DNA of 52,947 bases from JACQPU01 sp039961715 (GCA_039961715.1 JABRVW010000012.1:1-52947); one strand, 5' to 3'; positions 18,654 to 28,791 are shown, counted from the first letter of the stretch. The notes: generated from the letters alone by a model not told the origin. Numbers and translations are program-made.

Positions 18654-19705
18654 GGGACGCGAGCAACGCTTGTTGAAGAACGCATGAGGGACAGCACGGC
18701 CCTTTGAACGTCTTCGACGCGAATGGACTCCATGCACACATCCGATTGGCATGGGCCGCCTTTGCATCGTGGACAATCCCCGGCGCGGGGTTCAAAGATG
18801 ACCTTTTGGTCGGTCAACGGTCCCCAACGCGCCGAACTGCACTGCCGGATGGGCGGATAAAACGCGACAACCGGCGTTCCGACGGCGGCAGCAATATGGA
18901 GAGGGCCCGTCGAGTTTGACACAAAGACCGCTGCCGATTTGATCAAGGCCGCAAGCACCTTCAGGGAAAGCGGTCTCCGAAGAATCGTTGCTGTGCCGTT
19001 CGAATTGGCGCGGACCTGGGCGAGGAGGCCCTCTTCCCCCGGTCCGCCGGTCACCAGGACCGAAATCCCCGTCTCGTGCAAACCTGCGGCAAGCGCCCCA
19101 AAATTGGCGGGTTTCCAATCCCTGGCTGATCCGCCACTGCCGGGATGCAGGATGACAAAGCGGCCCGCCTCCAAGCCGTGCTCATCCAGCACGGTTGCTG
19201 CCGCGCGGACGGCGTCGCCACCGGCCTCCAGAACCGGTTTGACGTTCGTCGCCGGCTCACAGCCGATCGCTGTCAGGAGAGAAAGGTTGTACTGAGCCTC
19301 GTGTTTCTCAGCCGTCTTCCGGTGCTCGTATACCCGCCTGTTGAACAGCAACGAGTACCAGCGATACCCCGTTCCGACACGGACCGGGATCCCGGCAAGG
19401 TACATCAGCAGGGCGAGCCGGAACGTGGGGTAGGTCACGACGACGGCATCGAACCGATGCCGCTTCAGTTCCGTCAGCATCGCCATGAAGGGCTTTTCCA
19501 CTCCCCTGTCGTCGTCGTAGAGCAGGACGAGATTCAAACCGTCCCTGCCGGAGACGAGCTCACGCGTATAGGAACGAAGGAGAAAACCGATGCGGGCCGA
19601 AGGATAACTGGCGTTCAACGCGTCAATCATGGGAAGGGAGAGCACAACGTCTCCGATGCGGTCAGTTCTGACGATGAGGATGTTCTCAAGAGCGGGGATG
19701 TTCAC
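18650..19705 (-). CDS. Glycosyltransferase family 9 (heptosyltransferase-like)
   Basis: Protein of 351 residues like ADP-heptose:LPS heptosyltransferases. The N-terminal ILIVRTDRIGDVVLSLPM block is the family hallmark. The second domain holds FVILHPGSGGSARDWKP, then VFVSNSTGPLHIAAAVGTPVVAFYPP, the donor-binding region. It probably adds a sugar to the LPS core or another envelope glycan; the sugar cannot be told from sequence. A good promoter lies 27 bp upstream, so this gene likely opens the transcript that runs through the DUF3108, deoxyhypusine-synthase-like, CPBP, cdsA and rimO genes. Confidence 0.9.
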   Translation of the reverse strand: MNIPALENILIVRTDRIGDVVLSLPMIDALNASYPSARIGFLLRSYTRELVSGRDGLNLVLLYDDDRGVEKPFMAMLTELKRHRFDAVVVTYPTFRLALLMYLAGIPVRVGTGYRWYSLLFNRRVYEHRKTAEKHEAQYNLSLLTAIGCEPATNVKPVLEAGGDAVRAAATVLDEHGLEAGRFVILHPGSGGSARDWKPANFGALAAGLHETGISVLVTGGPGEEGLLAQVRANSNGTATILRRPLSLKVLAALIKSAAVFVSNSTGPLHIAAAVGTPVVAFYPPIRQCSSARWGPLTDQKVIFEPRAGDCPRCKGGPCQSDVCMESIRVEDVQRAVLSLMRSSTSVARVP

Positions 19706-19731
19706 ACCGAGAGGACGATTTGTGAACAGTC

Positions 19732-19760
19732 AATATACTATCCGATGCCGTGAGTTGCAA
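19732..19760 (-). promoter_or_regulatory. Sigma70-type promoter of the glycosyltransferase string
   Basis: Read on the minus strand, the -35 is TTGCAA (19755-19760) and the -10 is TATATT (19732-19737) with exactly 17 bp between them. Predicted transcription starts near 19725, about 20 nt before the ATG at 19705. The -10 is identical to that at groES and at the GH2-like gene. Confidence 0.6.
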
Positions 19761-19776
19761 GAAACGGAAGGAAGAG

Positions 19777-20943
19777 TCAGGACACAAAGACTCGCGCAAC
19801 ATCGAGGAGGAGCGAGGGACGATTCCAAAGGGCGGTCCGGAAGATTCCTCCGAGCGTGCGTTTTTGCTCGGGAAGCTTGAGCGCGCTGGCAGCGATCACA
19901 TTCAGCGTTTCGTCGCTGAACTCCGAGATCGCCTCCTTGATGCGGTAGAACACTTCATGCCTCCACCCGAGTCGTTTGTGCCAGCGCCGTTCGTACTCGG
20001 CGAGGTGGGCCTCGTCGTTCCGGCGGATCGATTCCGCCGCAACTTCGCCCGCGATCATTCCGCCGATCATGCCGCTAATAATGCCCCCTCCGGACACAGG
20101 ATTCACCTGATGGGCCGCATCACCCACCAGCATGACGTTGTTCTTCACAATGGTGTCACACGTTTTCGCGCAGGGCACGCCTCCGGCGATCTGCGTCAAC
20201 ACCGCGGCATGGGGAAACCGTTTCGCGATGAATTCTTCGAGGTACCGGATGGCAGCTTTCTTCTTGGCAGACTCCACGCTCACGCCGAGCCCGACGTTTG
20301 CAGTGTGTTTGCCTTTGGGAAAGACCCACAGGTATCCGCCGGGAGACACCTCGTCGCCGAAGTAAAACTCAAGAACATCGTCTTCGACGTCGATCCCCGA
20401 GATCGTCATCTGCGCACAACTCTCCATGTCGCGGATATGGCAGGTCGTATCAATGCCGGCCCACTTCCCCACTCTGCTCTCCACTCCGTCCGCCGCGATG
20501 ACAACCCTGGCACGAACATCAACCTTCTCGTCCTTGTACAGGACCCTGACTCCCTCCGACTTGCCATTGGATTTCAGCAAATCATACACATACGCCTTGG
20601 TGACGATTTCCGCCCCTTCGCGAGCCGCCTGTTTTGCAATCTCATAGTCAAAAATGCGCCGTTCCAGTACATACCCCGTCCCATCAAGTCTCGGAACCAC
20701 TTCTTTTCCGTTCGGTGCGACCAGCCTGAACTTCGTCACCGTTGCGGCGATCCATTTCGGATCCGGTTCGATGAACTGAACAACGCCCTCATGACTCACA
20801 GCCTCCCCGCATCGAACCGGATATCCCACATCCCGGTCCTTTTCCAGCATGAGGACGGACGCGCCCCCGGCGGCGGCAAAACGGGCGGCCGTGGAGCCGG
20901 CAGGACCGGCGCCGACAACGATGATATCGTAATAATCCTTCAT
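19777..20943 (-). CDS. Geranylgeranyl reductase family flavoprotein
   Basis: FAD-dependent reductase of 388 residues that saturates double bonds of isoprenoid chains. Seen: VVGAGPAGSTAA dinucleotide fold at residues 9-20, PVRCGEAVS with the conserved cysteine of archaeal geranylgeranyl reductases, GGYLWVFPKGKHTANVGLGV (the family YxWxFP motif) and LVGDAAHQVNPVSGGGI for FAD binding. Known archaeal members reduce digeranylgeranyl glycerolipids; others reduce chlorophyll or menaquinone side chains. A ferredoxin gene lies 95 bp upstream in the same direction, matching the ferredoxin-dependent reaction seen in methanogens. Substrate here is inferred, not proven. Confidence 0.85.
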   Translation of the reverse strand: MKDYYDIIVVGAGPAGSTAARFAAAGGASVLMLEKDRDVGYPVRCGEAVSHEGVVQFIEPDPKWIAATVTKFRLVAPNGKEVVPRLDGTGYVLERRIFDYEIAKQAAREGAEIVTKAYVYDLLKSNGKSEGVRVLYKDEKVDVRARVVIAADGVESRVGKWAGIDTTCHIRDMESCAQMTISGIDVEDDVLEFYFGDEVSPGGYLWVFPKGKHTANVGLGVSVESAKKKAAIRYLEEFIAKRFPHAAVLTQIAGGVPCAKTCDTIVKNNVMLVGDAAHQVNPVSGGGIISGMIGGMIAGEVAAESIRRNDEAHLAEYERRWHKRLGWRHEVFYRIKEAISEFSDETLNVIAASALKLPEQKRTLGGIFRTALWNRPSLLLDVARVFVS

Positions 20944-20976
20944 GAAATCAGGGGAATGAAATTCTAAGCACGAGAA

Positions 20977-21039
20977 AAATCCGAAATCCGAATATCGATG
21001 AAGCGGATTCCCGGGGTTCGCATTTCAGATTTCGGATTT
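20977..21039. repeat. Intergenic inverted repeat, 11-bp perfect arms
   Basis: Arms aaatccgaaat (20977-20987) and atttcggattt (21029-21039) are perfect complements with a 41-nt loop. The left arm is part of a short tandem aaatccg-aaatccg. It sits between the ferredoxin and the reductase, so it could fold in the shared transcript. The words resemble those at 28737-28791. Confidence 0.6.
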
Positions 21040-21269
21040 CACAGCGTAACTTCTTTTGGCAAGTGCGCCACCCCTTCCCGATGAAACTCTATCACTTCCC
21101 ACGGACACGCCCAGACACACTTTTTGCAATTGGTGCATCGTTCTTCGATGATCTCGATTTTTGATTCCATGAGCTCAATGGCATCTTCCGGACACACGCC
21201 CACACAGCATCCGCAGAAATCGCATTTGCCGGGGACAATGTGGATCATCAATGGCTGATTGTGGCGCAT
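21039..21269 (-). CDS. 2[4Fe-4S] ferredoxin
   Basis: Small electron carrier of 76 residues. Two clusters are encoded: CDFCGCCVGVCP and CTNCKKCVWACP, each the CxxCxxCxxxCP pattern that binds one 4Fe-4S cluster. No other domain is present. Its gene order, directly upstream of the geranylgeranyl reductase, suggests it donates electrons to that flavoprotein. ATG 21269 is used; ATG 21248 (MIHIV) is a plausible alternative and neither has a clear Shine-Dalgarno sequence. Confidence 0.92.
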   Translation of the reverse strand: MRHNQPLMIHIVPGKCDFCGCCVGVCPEDAIELMESKIEIIEERCTNCKKCVWACPWEVIEFHREGVAHLPKEVTL

Positions 21270-21299
21270 GGAAGGTGATTGTCGATTGTGAATTGGCGA

Positions 21300-23150
21300 T
21301 TATTGATCGCTCCCTTGTTTTTCCAGCTCTCGCATGACGTGCAGGAGATCCTGATGTCGCTGGATGTAGGGCATGGTTTCGTCTCCGCGTTGAGACGCTT
21401 CTTTGAGAAGACGTTGGTTTTGTTCGATAGCACGGTGGAGGGATTGTTTTTTGATTGCTGTCACCGCCCCACGTGCCACCTTCAGGGGATCCGGCTCCTC
21501 AATCTCCACCGCCATCCCCTTCCATCCCTTGCTCAGCTCATATCGGCTCATCAACACTTCGGTCAACAGGCTCTTCAGGGATTCCTCCTTCAGCTCATTG
21601 AGGACCGCTGCCGTGTCAACCCTTCCCGTGTCCTCGATCCGATCCAATGCCATTTGCACAAGCTGGCGCACGCCTGAGTGGGCCAGCTCGTCCACGCTTA
21701 TCGAAGCGATGATGTATTCCATTGCCGCGGCATGGTTTTCATAGAAGATTTTCAGGATATCCCTCTCAGCGGCCGGGATGGCGGAATCAGCAGGCTCACG
21801 CCTCGCGGGAGTCGCGGCCGATCGGCGCTCACCGGACATTCTTGCCGGGGGCCTGTCCTTTGCAATCCACCGATCCAGCTCCCGGAACAGGACAGATTCA
21901 TAAATCTCATACTTGTCGGCCACTTCCTTGACAAAGAAGTTTCGTTTCAATTCGTCCCGAATCTTTGCGATTGACTGAACAATCGATCGTACTGCTTCCG
22001 TCCGCCCCTCCGGCGTGTTGAATCTTCCGCCGGCGACGAACATCCCCGCCTTGAAATCAATAAACGATACAGCTTTTTCAAGGAGGTTCCGAAACTCCTT
22101 CGCGCCGAATTCCCGCACGAAGGAGTCAGGATCGTGCTTTTGCGGAAGCGTGACAATGCGGACATCCAATCCCTGTTCCAGCGCCACATCGAGTCCCCTT
22201 ACCATTGCCTGCGAGCCTGCAGAGTCGGCGTCGTACACCAGCGTAAGCGTTCCAGCGTACCGGCCGACGAGCCTGACCTGATCCTCGGTCAACGCGGTGC
22301 CGCTGGATGCAACCACGTTTTCAATGCCGGCCTGGAAAAGCGAGATCATATCCACATACCCCTCGACCATCACGGCGTTTTCGTGGGCCCTGATCGCTTC
22401 CTTGGACTGGAACAATCCGTACAGGACGCGGCTTTTATTGTAAAGGGCGGTTTCAGGAGAATTGATGTATTTCCCCTGAATCGGATCGCTTTCCCGAATC
22501 CTCCGGGCCCCGAAGGCGATCACCCTCCCCGTTGGGGTAACAATCGGAAACATCGCCCTCCCGCGAAAGTAGTCGTAGTGGCTGCCCGTGTCCTCCTTCG
22601 TCCGAACCAGCCCGGCCTTCACCAGCTGATCGATGGAGATGCCTTCCAACGTTGCCGCGTTTATCAGCCCGTCCCACGCATCCATCGCGTACCCCAGGCC
22701 GAACCGTTTCATCGTTGCATCAGAAAACCCGCGGGAGCGGAAGTACTCGAGGGCAAAGGCGCCTTCGGGCGTGGAGAGGTTCCTGTGAAAGTACTCGCCG
22801 GCGAACCTGCAGACAGCCAGGAGCCGTTCGTTTTCCGTTTCCCTTGGTCCCACGGACCCCGTCGTCACCGTGATCCCGGCCCGTTCGGCAAGGCTACGGA
22901 CGGCTTCCACGAACGATACTTTTTCGAGCTCCATCACAAACGTGAACACATTTCCCCCCTTCCCGCATCCGAAACAATGGAACATCTGTTTCTCGGAGCT
23001 AACCGTGAACGAGGGGGTCTTTTCCTGATGGAAGGGACACAACCCGACGAAATTCTTCCCCCGTTTCCTGAGTCTGGTCACGGTGGAAATCAATTCAACG
23101 ATGTCCGTGGCCGATCGGATTTCGTCGATTTTTTCGTCAGGAATGCGCAT
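21300..23150 (-). CDS. dnaG: DNA primase DnaG
   Basis: Makes RNA primers for DNA replication. The protein has 616 residues: the CHC2-type zinc finger with C38, H41, C59 and C62 (CPFH, CFGC), an N-terminal catalytic region with LGYAMDAWDGL, the Toprim block AVMVEGYVDM and LVYDADSAG, and a divergent C-terminal helicase-binding region. ATG 23150 (MRIPDEKIDEI) matches the usual primase N-terminus; the open frame continues to 23189. No Shine-Dalgarno sequence precedes it. Confidence 0.96.
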   Translation of the reverse strand: MRIPDEKIDEIRSATDIVELISTVTRLRKRGKNFVGLCPFHQEKTPSFTVSSEKQMFHCFGCGKGGNVFTFVMELEKVSFVEAVRSLAERAGITVTTGSVGPRETENERLLAVCRFAGEYFHRNLSTPEGAFALEYFRSRGFSDATMKRFGLGYAMDAWDGLINAATLEGISIDQLVKAGLVRTKEDTGSHYDYFRGRAMFPIVTPTGRVIAFGARRIRESDPIQGKYINSPETALYNKSRVLYGLFQSKEAIRAHENAVMVEGYVDMISLFQAGIENVVASSGTALTEDQVRLVGRYAGTLTLVYDADSAGSQAMVRGLDVALEQGLDVRIVTLPQKHDPDSFVREFGAKEFRNLLEKAVSFIDFKAGMFVAGGRFNTPEGRTEAVRSIVQSIAKIRDELKRNFFVKEVADKYEIYESVLFRELDRWIAKDRPPARMSGERRSAATPARREPADSAIPAAERDILKIFYENHAAAMEYIIASISVDELAHSGVRQLVQMALDRIEDTGRVDTAAVLNELKEESLKSLLTEVLMSRYELSKGWKGMAVEIEEPDPLKVARGAVTAIKKQSLHRAIEQNQRLLKEASQRGDETMPYIQRHQDLLHVMRELEKQGSDQ

Positions 23151-23160
23151 GGCGTTTGTC

Positions 23161-23189
23161 AATTTAGCCAATTGGCAAGGGACAATCAA
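23161..23189 (-). promoter_or_regulatory. Possible dnaG promoter giving a nearly leaderless mRNA
   Basis: On the minus strand TTGATT (23184-23189) and TAAATT (23161-23166) are 17 bp apart. Transcription from it would start only a few bases before the dnaG ATG, which agrees with the lack of a Shine-Dalgarno sequence. Both hexamers match the consensus at only four of six positions. Confidence 0.3.
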
Positions 23190-23280
23190 GGACGCGGCTG
23201 GAGTGACCGCGTGGTGGAATCTCGGAATTCTGGAGCATGGGAATGTTGAAGTGCCCGATCGGAGTGTGCCATCGTGGATG

Positions 23281-23323
23281 CAAAAAGAGAACCGCCCTGT
23301 CCTTCTCGCAGAACAGGGCGGTT
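23281..23323 (-). terminator. Rho-independent terminator of groES-groEL
   Basis: Perfect 11-bp stem (aaccgccctgt at 23290-23300 against acagggcggtt at 23313-23323) with a 12-nt loop, followed on the minus strand by ctcttttt. It lies about 40 bp after the groEL stop and isolates dnaG from the chaperonin transcript. Confidence 0.88.
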
Positions 23324-23327
23324 TCCC

Positions 23328-23353
23328 GGAATTTCGAAATGGGAATTTCGAAA
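23328..23353. repeat. Two 12-bp direct repeats in the groEL 3' UTR
   Basis: The word ggaatttcgaaa occurs at 23328-23339 and 23342-23353, one 14-bp step apart; each copy contains the palindrome TTTCGAAA. They sit between the groEL stop and its terminator. Confidence 0.6.
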
Positions 23354-23360
23354 CCTGATG

Positions 23361-24995
<1,635 letters not shown>

Positions 24996-25016
24996 GGTTG
25001 TCTCTCTCCTTTTTGC

Positions 25017-25313
25017 TTACTTCTTGGGCATGAGCGCAAAAATGTCGCTTTCGCGCATGATCAACAGTTCCTCACCGTCGATGGTGAGCTCGGTGCCGGA
25101 ATACTTGCCATACAGAACCTTGTCACCCACCTTCACCTCCATCGGAATATGCTTCCCTTCCTCAGTGGTCCGTCCGGGTCCTGCCGCAATCACCTCGCCC
25201 CACACCGGCTTCTCCTTCGCAGTATCGGGGACGATGATTCCACCCTTGGTCTTCTCCTCTGCCGGGGAGGGCTTGATCACAACGCGATCAGCCAAAGGCT
25301 TGAGATTTGTCAT
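25017..25313 (-). CDS. groES: Co-chaperonin GroES
   Basis: The 98-residue lid of the GroEL chamber. Typical blocks: KPLADRVVIKPSPAEEKTKGGIIVPD with the mobile loop, KVGDKVLYGKYSGTE and the final ESDIFALM. A Shine-Dalgarno aaggag precedes the ATG. The operon is controlled by a perfect CIRCE operator at 25369-25395, hence by HrcA; no hrcA gene is in this window. Confidence 0.99.
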   Translation of the reverse strand: MTNLKPLADRVVIKPSPAEEKTKGGIIVPDTAKEKPVWGEVIAAGPGRTTEEGKHIPMEVKVGDKVLYGKYSGTELTIDGEELLIMRESDIFALMPKK

Positions 25314-25368
25314 AGCTCGACTCCTTGTAAAATGTTTGTTTTTAAGTACTTATCGGAAAGTACAGCGA

Positions 25369-25395
25369 TTAGCACTCACTGAAGATGAGTGCTAA
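25369..25395 (-). promoter_or_regulatory. CIRCE operator (HrcA binding site) of groESL
   Basis: Perfect TTAGCACTC - 9 nt - GAGTGCTAA inverted repeat (arms 25369-25377 and 25387-25395). It overlaps the downstream end of the -10 box by two bases and covers the transcription start, so bound HrcA repressor should block RNA polymerase until heat shock. Confidence 0.97.
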
Positions 25396-25422
25396 TATAA
25401 TGGGGAAAGGGGACTTTGTCAA
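25394..25422 (-). promoter_or_regulatory. Sigma70-type groESL promoter
   Basis: On the minus strand TTGACA (25417-25422) and TATATT (25394-25399) are 17 bp apart. It is the strongest promoter I see in the window, and its -35 is the exact general bacterial consensus rather than the Bacteroidetes TTTG/TAnnTTTG type. Confidence 0.9.
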
Positions 25423-25517
25423 GGGGTGGTGGGTGCCAAAAGAAAAAAGGCAAAAATCAAAAGGAAAAAAGATGGGGCGAGGAAAGGGCTGACCCCCTCC
25501 TCCCTGCAGGATACTTC

Positions 25518-26222
25518 CTACTCATTTCCTTTTTCGCGTGATTTTCCTCCGATCAGTACCACATATTCCCCCCGCTGGGGCTTTGATGAGATCTCCTTAA
25601 GGACGGCAGAAACCGGCCCGCGCACGATTTCTTCAAATTTCTTGGTCATTTCCCTTGCCACGACAACCTGTCTGTCGCCAAAGAGCTCCAGAACCTGCCC
25701 AAGCGTCTTGACTATCCGATGGGGCGACTCGTACAGAATCACAGTTCTCGTCTCCTCTCTCAGTTGCGCAAGCTTCGTGGCTCTGCCCTTTTTCACAGGG
25801 AGAAATCCCTCAAAGACAAATGCGCTGGTGGGCAGGCCGCTGACGATGAGGGCGGAGACAAATGCCGAAGGACCGGGGATCGGGATGATGGGAATCCCGT
25901 GCTCCAGGGCTGCCACAACGACGGTATGGGCGGGATCGGAAATCCCCGGCGTGCCGGCGTCGGAAACAAGGGCAATGGACTTCCCTTCTTCCAATTGGCG
26001 AATGAGCTGGGGGGTTCTTTGCCGCTCATTGTAGCTGAAATAGCTCACCATTGGCTTGCTGATGCCGTAGTGGTCGAGCAAAATCTTTGTTTTTCGGGTG
26101 TCCTCAGCGGCGATGAGATCGACGCCGGCAAGAACCTTGAGAGCGCGGTAGGTGATGTCCTCAAGGTTGCCAATAGGGGTGGAAACAATGTACAGGGTGC
26201 CGGAAGACAGCGAAGATGGCAT
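25518..26222 (-). CDS. rsmI: 16S rRNA (cytidine-2'-O)-methyltransferase RsmI
   Basis: Methylates the ribose of C1402 in 16S rRNA using S-adenosylmethionine. The 234-residue protein shows LYIVSTPIGNLEDITYRAL at the N-terminus, the AEDTRKTKILLDHY block, LVSDAGTPGISDP and FEGFLPVKKG, which are all family marks (tetrapyrrole-methylase fold). ATG 26222 is the first usable start. The 107-bp spacer upstream, separating it from nadE, carries an imperfect inverted repeat. Confidence 0.96.
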   Translation of the reverse strand: MPSSLSSGTLYIVSTPIGNLEDITYRALKVLAGVDLIAAEDTRKTKILLDHYGISKPMVSYFSYNERQRTPQLIRQLEEGKSIALVSDAGTPGISDPAHTVVVAALEHGIPIIPIPGPSAFVSALIVSGLPTSAFVFEGFLPVKKGRATKLAQLREETRTVILYESPHRIVKTLGQVLELFGDRQVVVAREMTKKFEEIVRGPVSAVLKEISSKPQRGEYVVLIGGKSREKGNE

Positions 26223-26241
26223 GAGGGATTTTCGATCCGCA

Positions 26242-26312
26242 ATTTCCAGTTGTCAATTTCCAGGCCCCAGCCGGCTTCGTCCTCCAATCTTTCCAAACTG
26301 GCAATTGGAAAT
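26242..26312. repeat. Imperfect intergenic inverted repeat of AATTTCC/GGAAATT words
   Basis: Arms 26242-26261 and 26293-26312 match at 15 of 20 positions when one is reverse-complemented. Three of the five differences are transitions, so on one RNA strand they become G-U pairs. The loop is about 31 nt. It fills the spacer between nadE and rsmI. Confidence 0.5.
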
Positions 26313-26329
26313 CAGCAATCGCAAATCCT

Positions 26330-27175
26330 CTATATACCCCAATCCCTCACATACCGGAAATCCACGTTCACAGTCCGGTAGGAGATCTTTGCGATAAGCG
26401 GAGGGCGGCGCTTGAACTGGTTTTTTCGAATCATCTCTTTCACTTTGTTGACGAACGCCATCCGGAACCCCATCGTGACCAAGTCCTCGTCGCTTCGCCG
26501 TTCGTCAATCATGAAATACAACAACCGGTCAACGTCACGATAGGAAAACCCCATCTCGCCTTCATCCGTCTGCCCGCTCCACAGGTCAGCACTGGGTTTC
26601 TTTCTGATAATCTCCTCGGGAACCCCAAGCTCTGCGGCCAACTGCCACACTTGTGTTTTGTACAGGTCGCCAATCGGATTGATGGCCGAGGCCATATCCC
26701 CGTGCAGAGTCCCGTATCCCAGCAAGATTTCCGTCTTGTTGCTTGTGCCAAGCACAAGCGCGCGACCGCGGGCCGAAAGGTCATAGAGGACAACCATCCT
26801 CATCCTTGCAAGCACGTTGCCCCGACGCACACGGTCATGCACTTTGTGCTGTTCGCAGTACGCGTCCGCCATGGCACTGATGTCCACAGTCTCCGTGGGG
26901 ATCCCAAACGCCTTCGCGGCCAATGCCGCATGGACAGCGCTTTCCGGGCTGCTTGTCCGGTAGGGCATCAGAACGCCCAGGACATTGCGCGCCCCCAGCG
27001 CTTCTGCGGCCAGGGCCGCCACGACGGCCGAATCAACGCCTCCTGAGAGGCCGACAACCGCCCGCGAGAAACCCGCCGCAGCGATCTCATCAGCCAAGAA
27101 GCGTACAAGGAGGCCCCGCACCATCTTTGCATTGATGCCGGGGCCTGTGGTTCCGTTTCTTCGCACAGATTCCAT
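26330..27175 (-). CDS. nadE: NAD synthetase, ammonia-dependent
   Basis: Last step of NAD synthesis: amidates nicotinate adenine dinucleotide. The 281-residue protein has the ATP-pyrophosphatase P-loop SGGVDS at 44-49, the LLGYGTLHGDMASAINPIGDLYKTQVWQLA region and the late KKPSADLWSGQTDEGEMGF. No glutaminase domain is attached, so free ammonia is the likely nitrogen source. Its ATG directly follows the TAG of the lysine aminotransferase gene. Together with pncA-pncB (6280-8243) it completes part of nicotinamide salvage in this window. Confidence 0.95.
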   Translation of the reverse strand: MESVRRNGTTGPGINAKMVRGLLVRFLADEIAAAGFSRAVVGLSGGVDSAVVAALAAEALGARNVLGVLMPYRTSSPESAVHAALAAKAFGIPTETVDISAMADAYCEQHKVHDRVRRGNVLARMRMVVLYDLSARGRALVLGTSNKTEILLGYGTLHGDMASAINPIGDLYKTQVWQLAAELGVPEEIIRKKPSADLWSGQTDEGEMGFSYRDVDRLLYFMIDERRSDEDLVTMGFRMAFVNKVKEMIRKNQFKRRPPLIAKISYRTVNVDFRYVRDWGI

Positions 27176-28600
27176 CTATTCGCCCGCCGCGATCTCCTTC
27201 AGCGCCCTGCGGATGATCCCGATGCCCTCGTCAACCTCCGACTTCTTCAGGTTCAAGGGCGGACGGAACCTGATCGATCTGTCACCGCATCCAATCAGAA
27301 TCAGACCTTCCTCATACGCCTTGCTCCGCAGCTGATCCCGGTTCTGGGCCGTATCGAGATCCATCGCGCAAAAGAGCCCTCTTCCGCGTGCGTTGCTGAC
27401 CAGCATCGGGAACTCGGCCTCAAGATTCTGGAGCGCCCCGAGCAAATGGTCACCCACAGCCGCCGCATTCTCCACGAGCTGTTCCTCCTGAATCACCTCC
27501 AGGACTCTTGCAAACCTCACCATGTCCACGAGGTTTCCTCCGAACGTCGAGTTGATTCTGCTCGGTTTGTGGAACACATTGTCCATCACGTCGTCGATCC
27601 TCGTACTGCACATGAATCCGCACACCTGGGTCTTCTTGCCGAAAGCCACCATGTCGGGCTTCACGAAGTACTCGTGGGCCCACATCTTTCCGGTGAGGCC
27701 GACGCCTGTCTGCACCTCATCGAAGATCAGAAGGATCTCGTTCTCGTCGCAGATGGTCCTGAGTTCCTGGAAGAACTCCTTGCGAAAGTGATTGTCCCCG
27801 CCTTCACCCTGGATGGGTTCGATAATCAGCGCCGCGATGTCATCGGGATTATTGATGATCGCCTGTTTGATCTGCTGAATCGCGATCGTCTCTTCCTTTC
27901 TGACCTCTTCCAGGTTCTTCGCATTCTGGGGAAACTTCATCGCCGGATTGTGAATGCGCGGCCACTTGAATTTCGGGAAGTAGTTCGTCTTTGTCGGATC
28001 CGTATTTGTCAACGACAGGGTGTAGCCGGAGCGGCCGTGGAATGCCTTGCGGAAATGGATTACCTGCCAGCCGCGCTCCTCCGTGTACCCCTTCACGAAG
28101 TTCTTCCGGACCTTCCAGTCGAACGCCGTCTTGAGCGCGTTCTCCACGGCAAGCGTGCCGCCATCGACAAAGAACACATAGGGCAGGTATTCGGGCATGG
28201 CAATGCGCGCGAACGTCTCGACGAATTCCGCCATCTCGACGGTGTAGGCATCCGAGTTGGAGGGTTTGTTGACGCCGACAGAGGCAAGCTTCTCCCGGAA
28301 CTCAGGCTCCGTCAGCTTCGGGTGATTGATGCCAATGGCCCCCGAGGCAAAGAACGTGAAGAAATCGAGGTATCGTTTGTTGTAGCGCGAATCGTAAAGA
28401 TAGGAGCCCTGGGAGCGTTTGAGATCGACGACCAGGTCAAAGCCGTCGATCAGCATGTGTTTCGACAGGGTGGAGTGGACTTCGGTCGGAAGCACCTTGA
28501 CGGGACTTCCGGTTGTGGGCTTGGTCAGGGCCGCAGAGCCGTTCTTTTTCTTCGGAGCGGCCTTGTCTGCGCTGCGGAGATCAAGGATATTGCCGGACAT
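27176..28600 (-). CDS. lat: L-lysine 6-aminotransferase
   Basis: Fold-type I PLP enzyme moving the epsilon-amino group of lysine to 2-oxoglutarate, giving aminoadipate semialdehyde. It is 474 residues. Seen: YLDFFTFFASGAIG, the PYVFFVDGGTLAVENALK region, FRKAFHGRSGYTLSLTNT, IFDEVQTGVGLTGKMWAHEY, and MVAFGKKTQVCGF with the PLP lysine at K322 or K323. These match the LAT type rather than ornithine or GABA aminotransferases. The first 35 residues (Lys/Ala-rich) look non-catalytic. The aldehyde dehydrogenase gene upstream, at 28815-30299, would oxidise its product. Confidence 0.93.
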   Translation of the reverse strand: MSGNILDLRSADKAAPKKKNGSAALTKPTTGSPVKVLPTEVHSTLSKHMLIDGFDLVVDLKRSQGSYLYDSRYNKRYLDFFTFFASGAIGINHPKLTEPEFREKLASVGVNKPSNSDAYTVEMAEFVETFARIAMPEYLPYVFFVDGGTLAVENALKTAFDWKVRKNFVKGYTEERGWQVIHFRKAFHGRSGYTLSLTNTDPTKTNYFPKFKWPRIHNPAMKFPQNAKNLEEVRKEETIAIQQIKQAIINNPDDIAALIIEPIQGEGGDNHFRKEFFQELRTICDENEILLIFDEVQTGVGLTGKMWAHEYFVKPDMVAFGKKTQVCGFMCSTRIDDVMDNVFHKPSRINSTFGGNLVDMVRFARVLEVIQEEQLVENAAAVGDHLLGALQNLEAEFPMLVSNARGRGLFCAMDLDTAQNRDQLRSKAYEEGLILIGCGDRSIRFRPPLNLKKSEVDEGIGIIRRALKEIAAGE

Positions 28601-28736
28601 GGAACACCTCTTCTTTCAAGGATGAGTGGAACATGAACGTTGTGAGGGTGAAGAGTTCTCGCAACGCCATCCTCAAAAGAATTCCTGGTGTTCAAAAAAT
28701 TGTATGACAAAAATAACGCGTCCGGTCATGTGAGGA

Positions 28737-28791
28737 TTTCCGATTTGATAATTTTCAATTGGCATTTGACGCCGGCAGACTCAATCGGAAA
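28737..28791. repeat. Intergenic inverted repeat with 9-bp perfect arms
   Basis: Arms tttccgatt (28737-28745) and aatcggaaa (28783-28791) are perfect complements, with a GC-rich block and the word caattggca in the loop. The arm word is one of the related GATTTCSGATTT variants seen at 20977-21039. Confidence 0.5.

Noticed and set aside
25440..25517. A-rich stretch after rsmI as a terminator
   Set aside because: No stem-loop of useful length is present on the minus strand.
28601..28735. Possible promoter of the lysine aminotransferase gene (TACAAT at 28699-28704 on the minus strand)
   Set aside because: The -10-like word has no acceptable -35 at 16-18 bp, so I did not list it.
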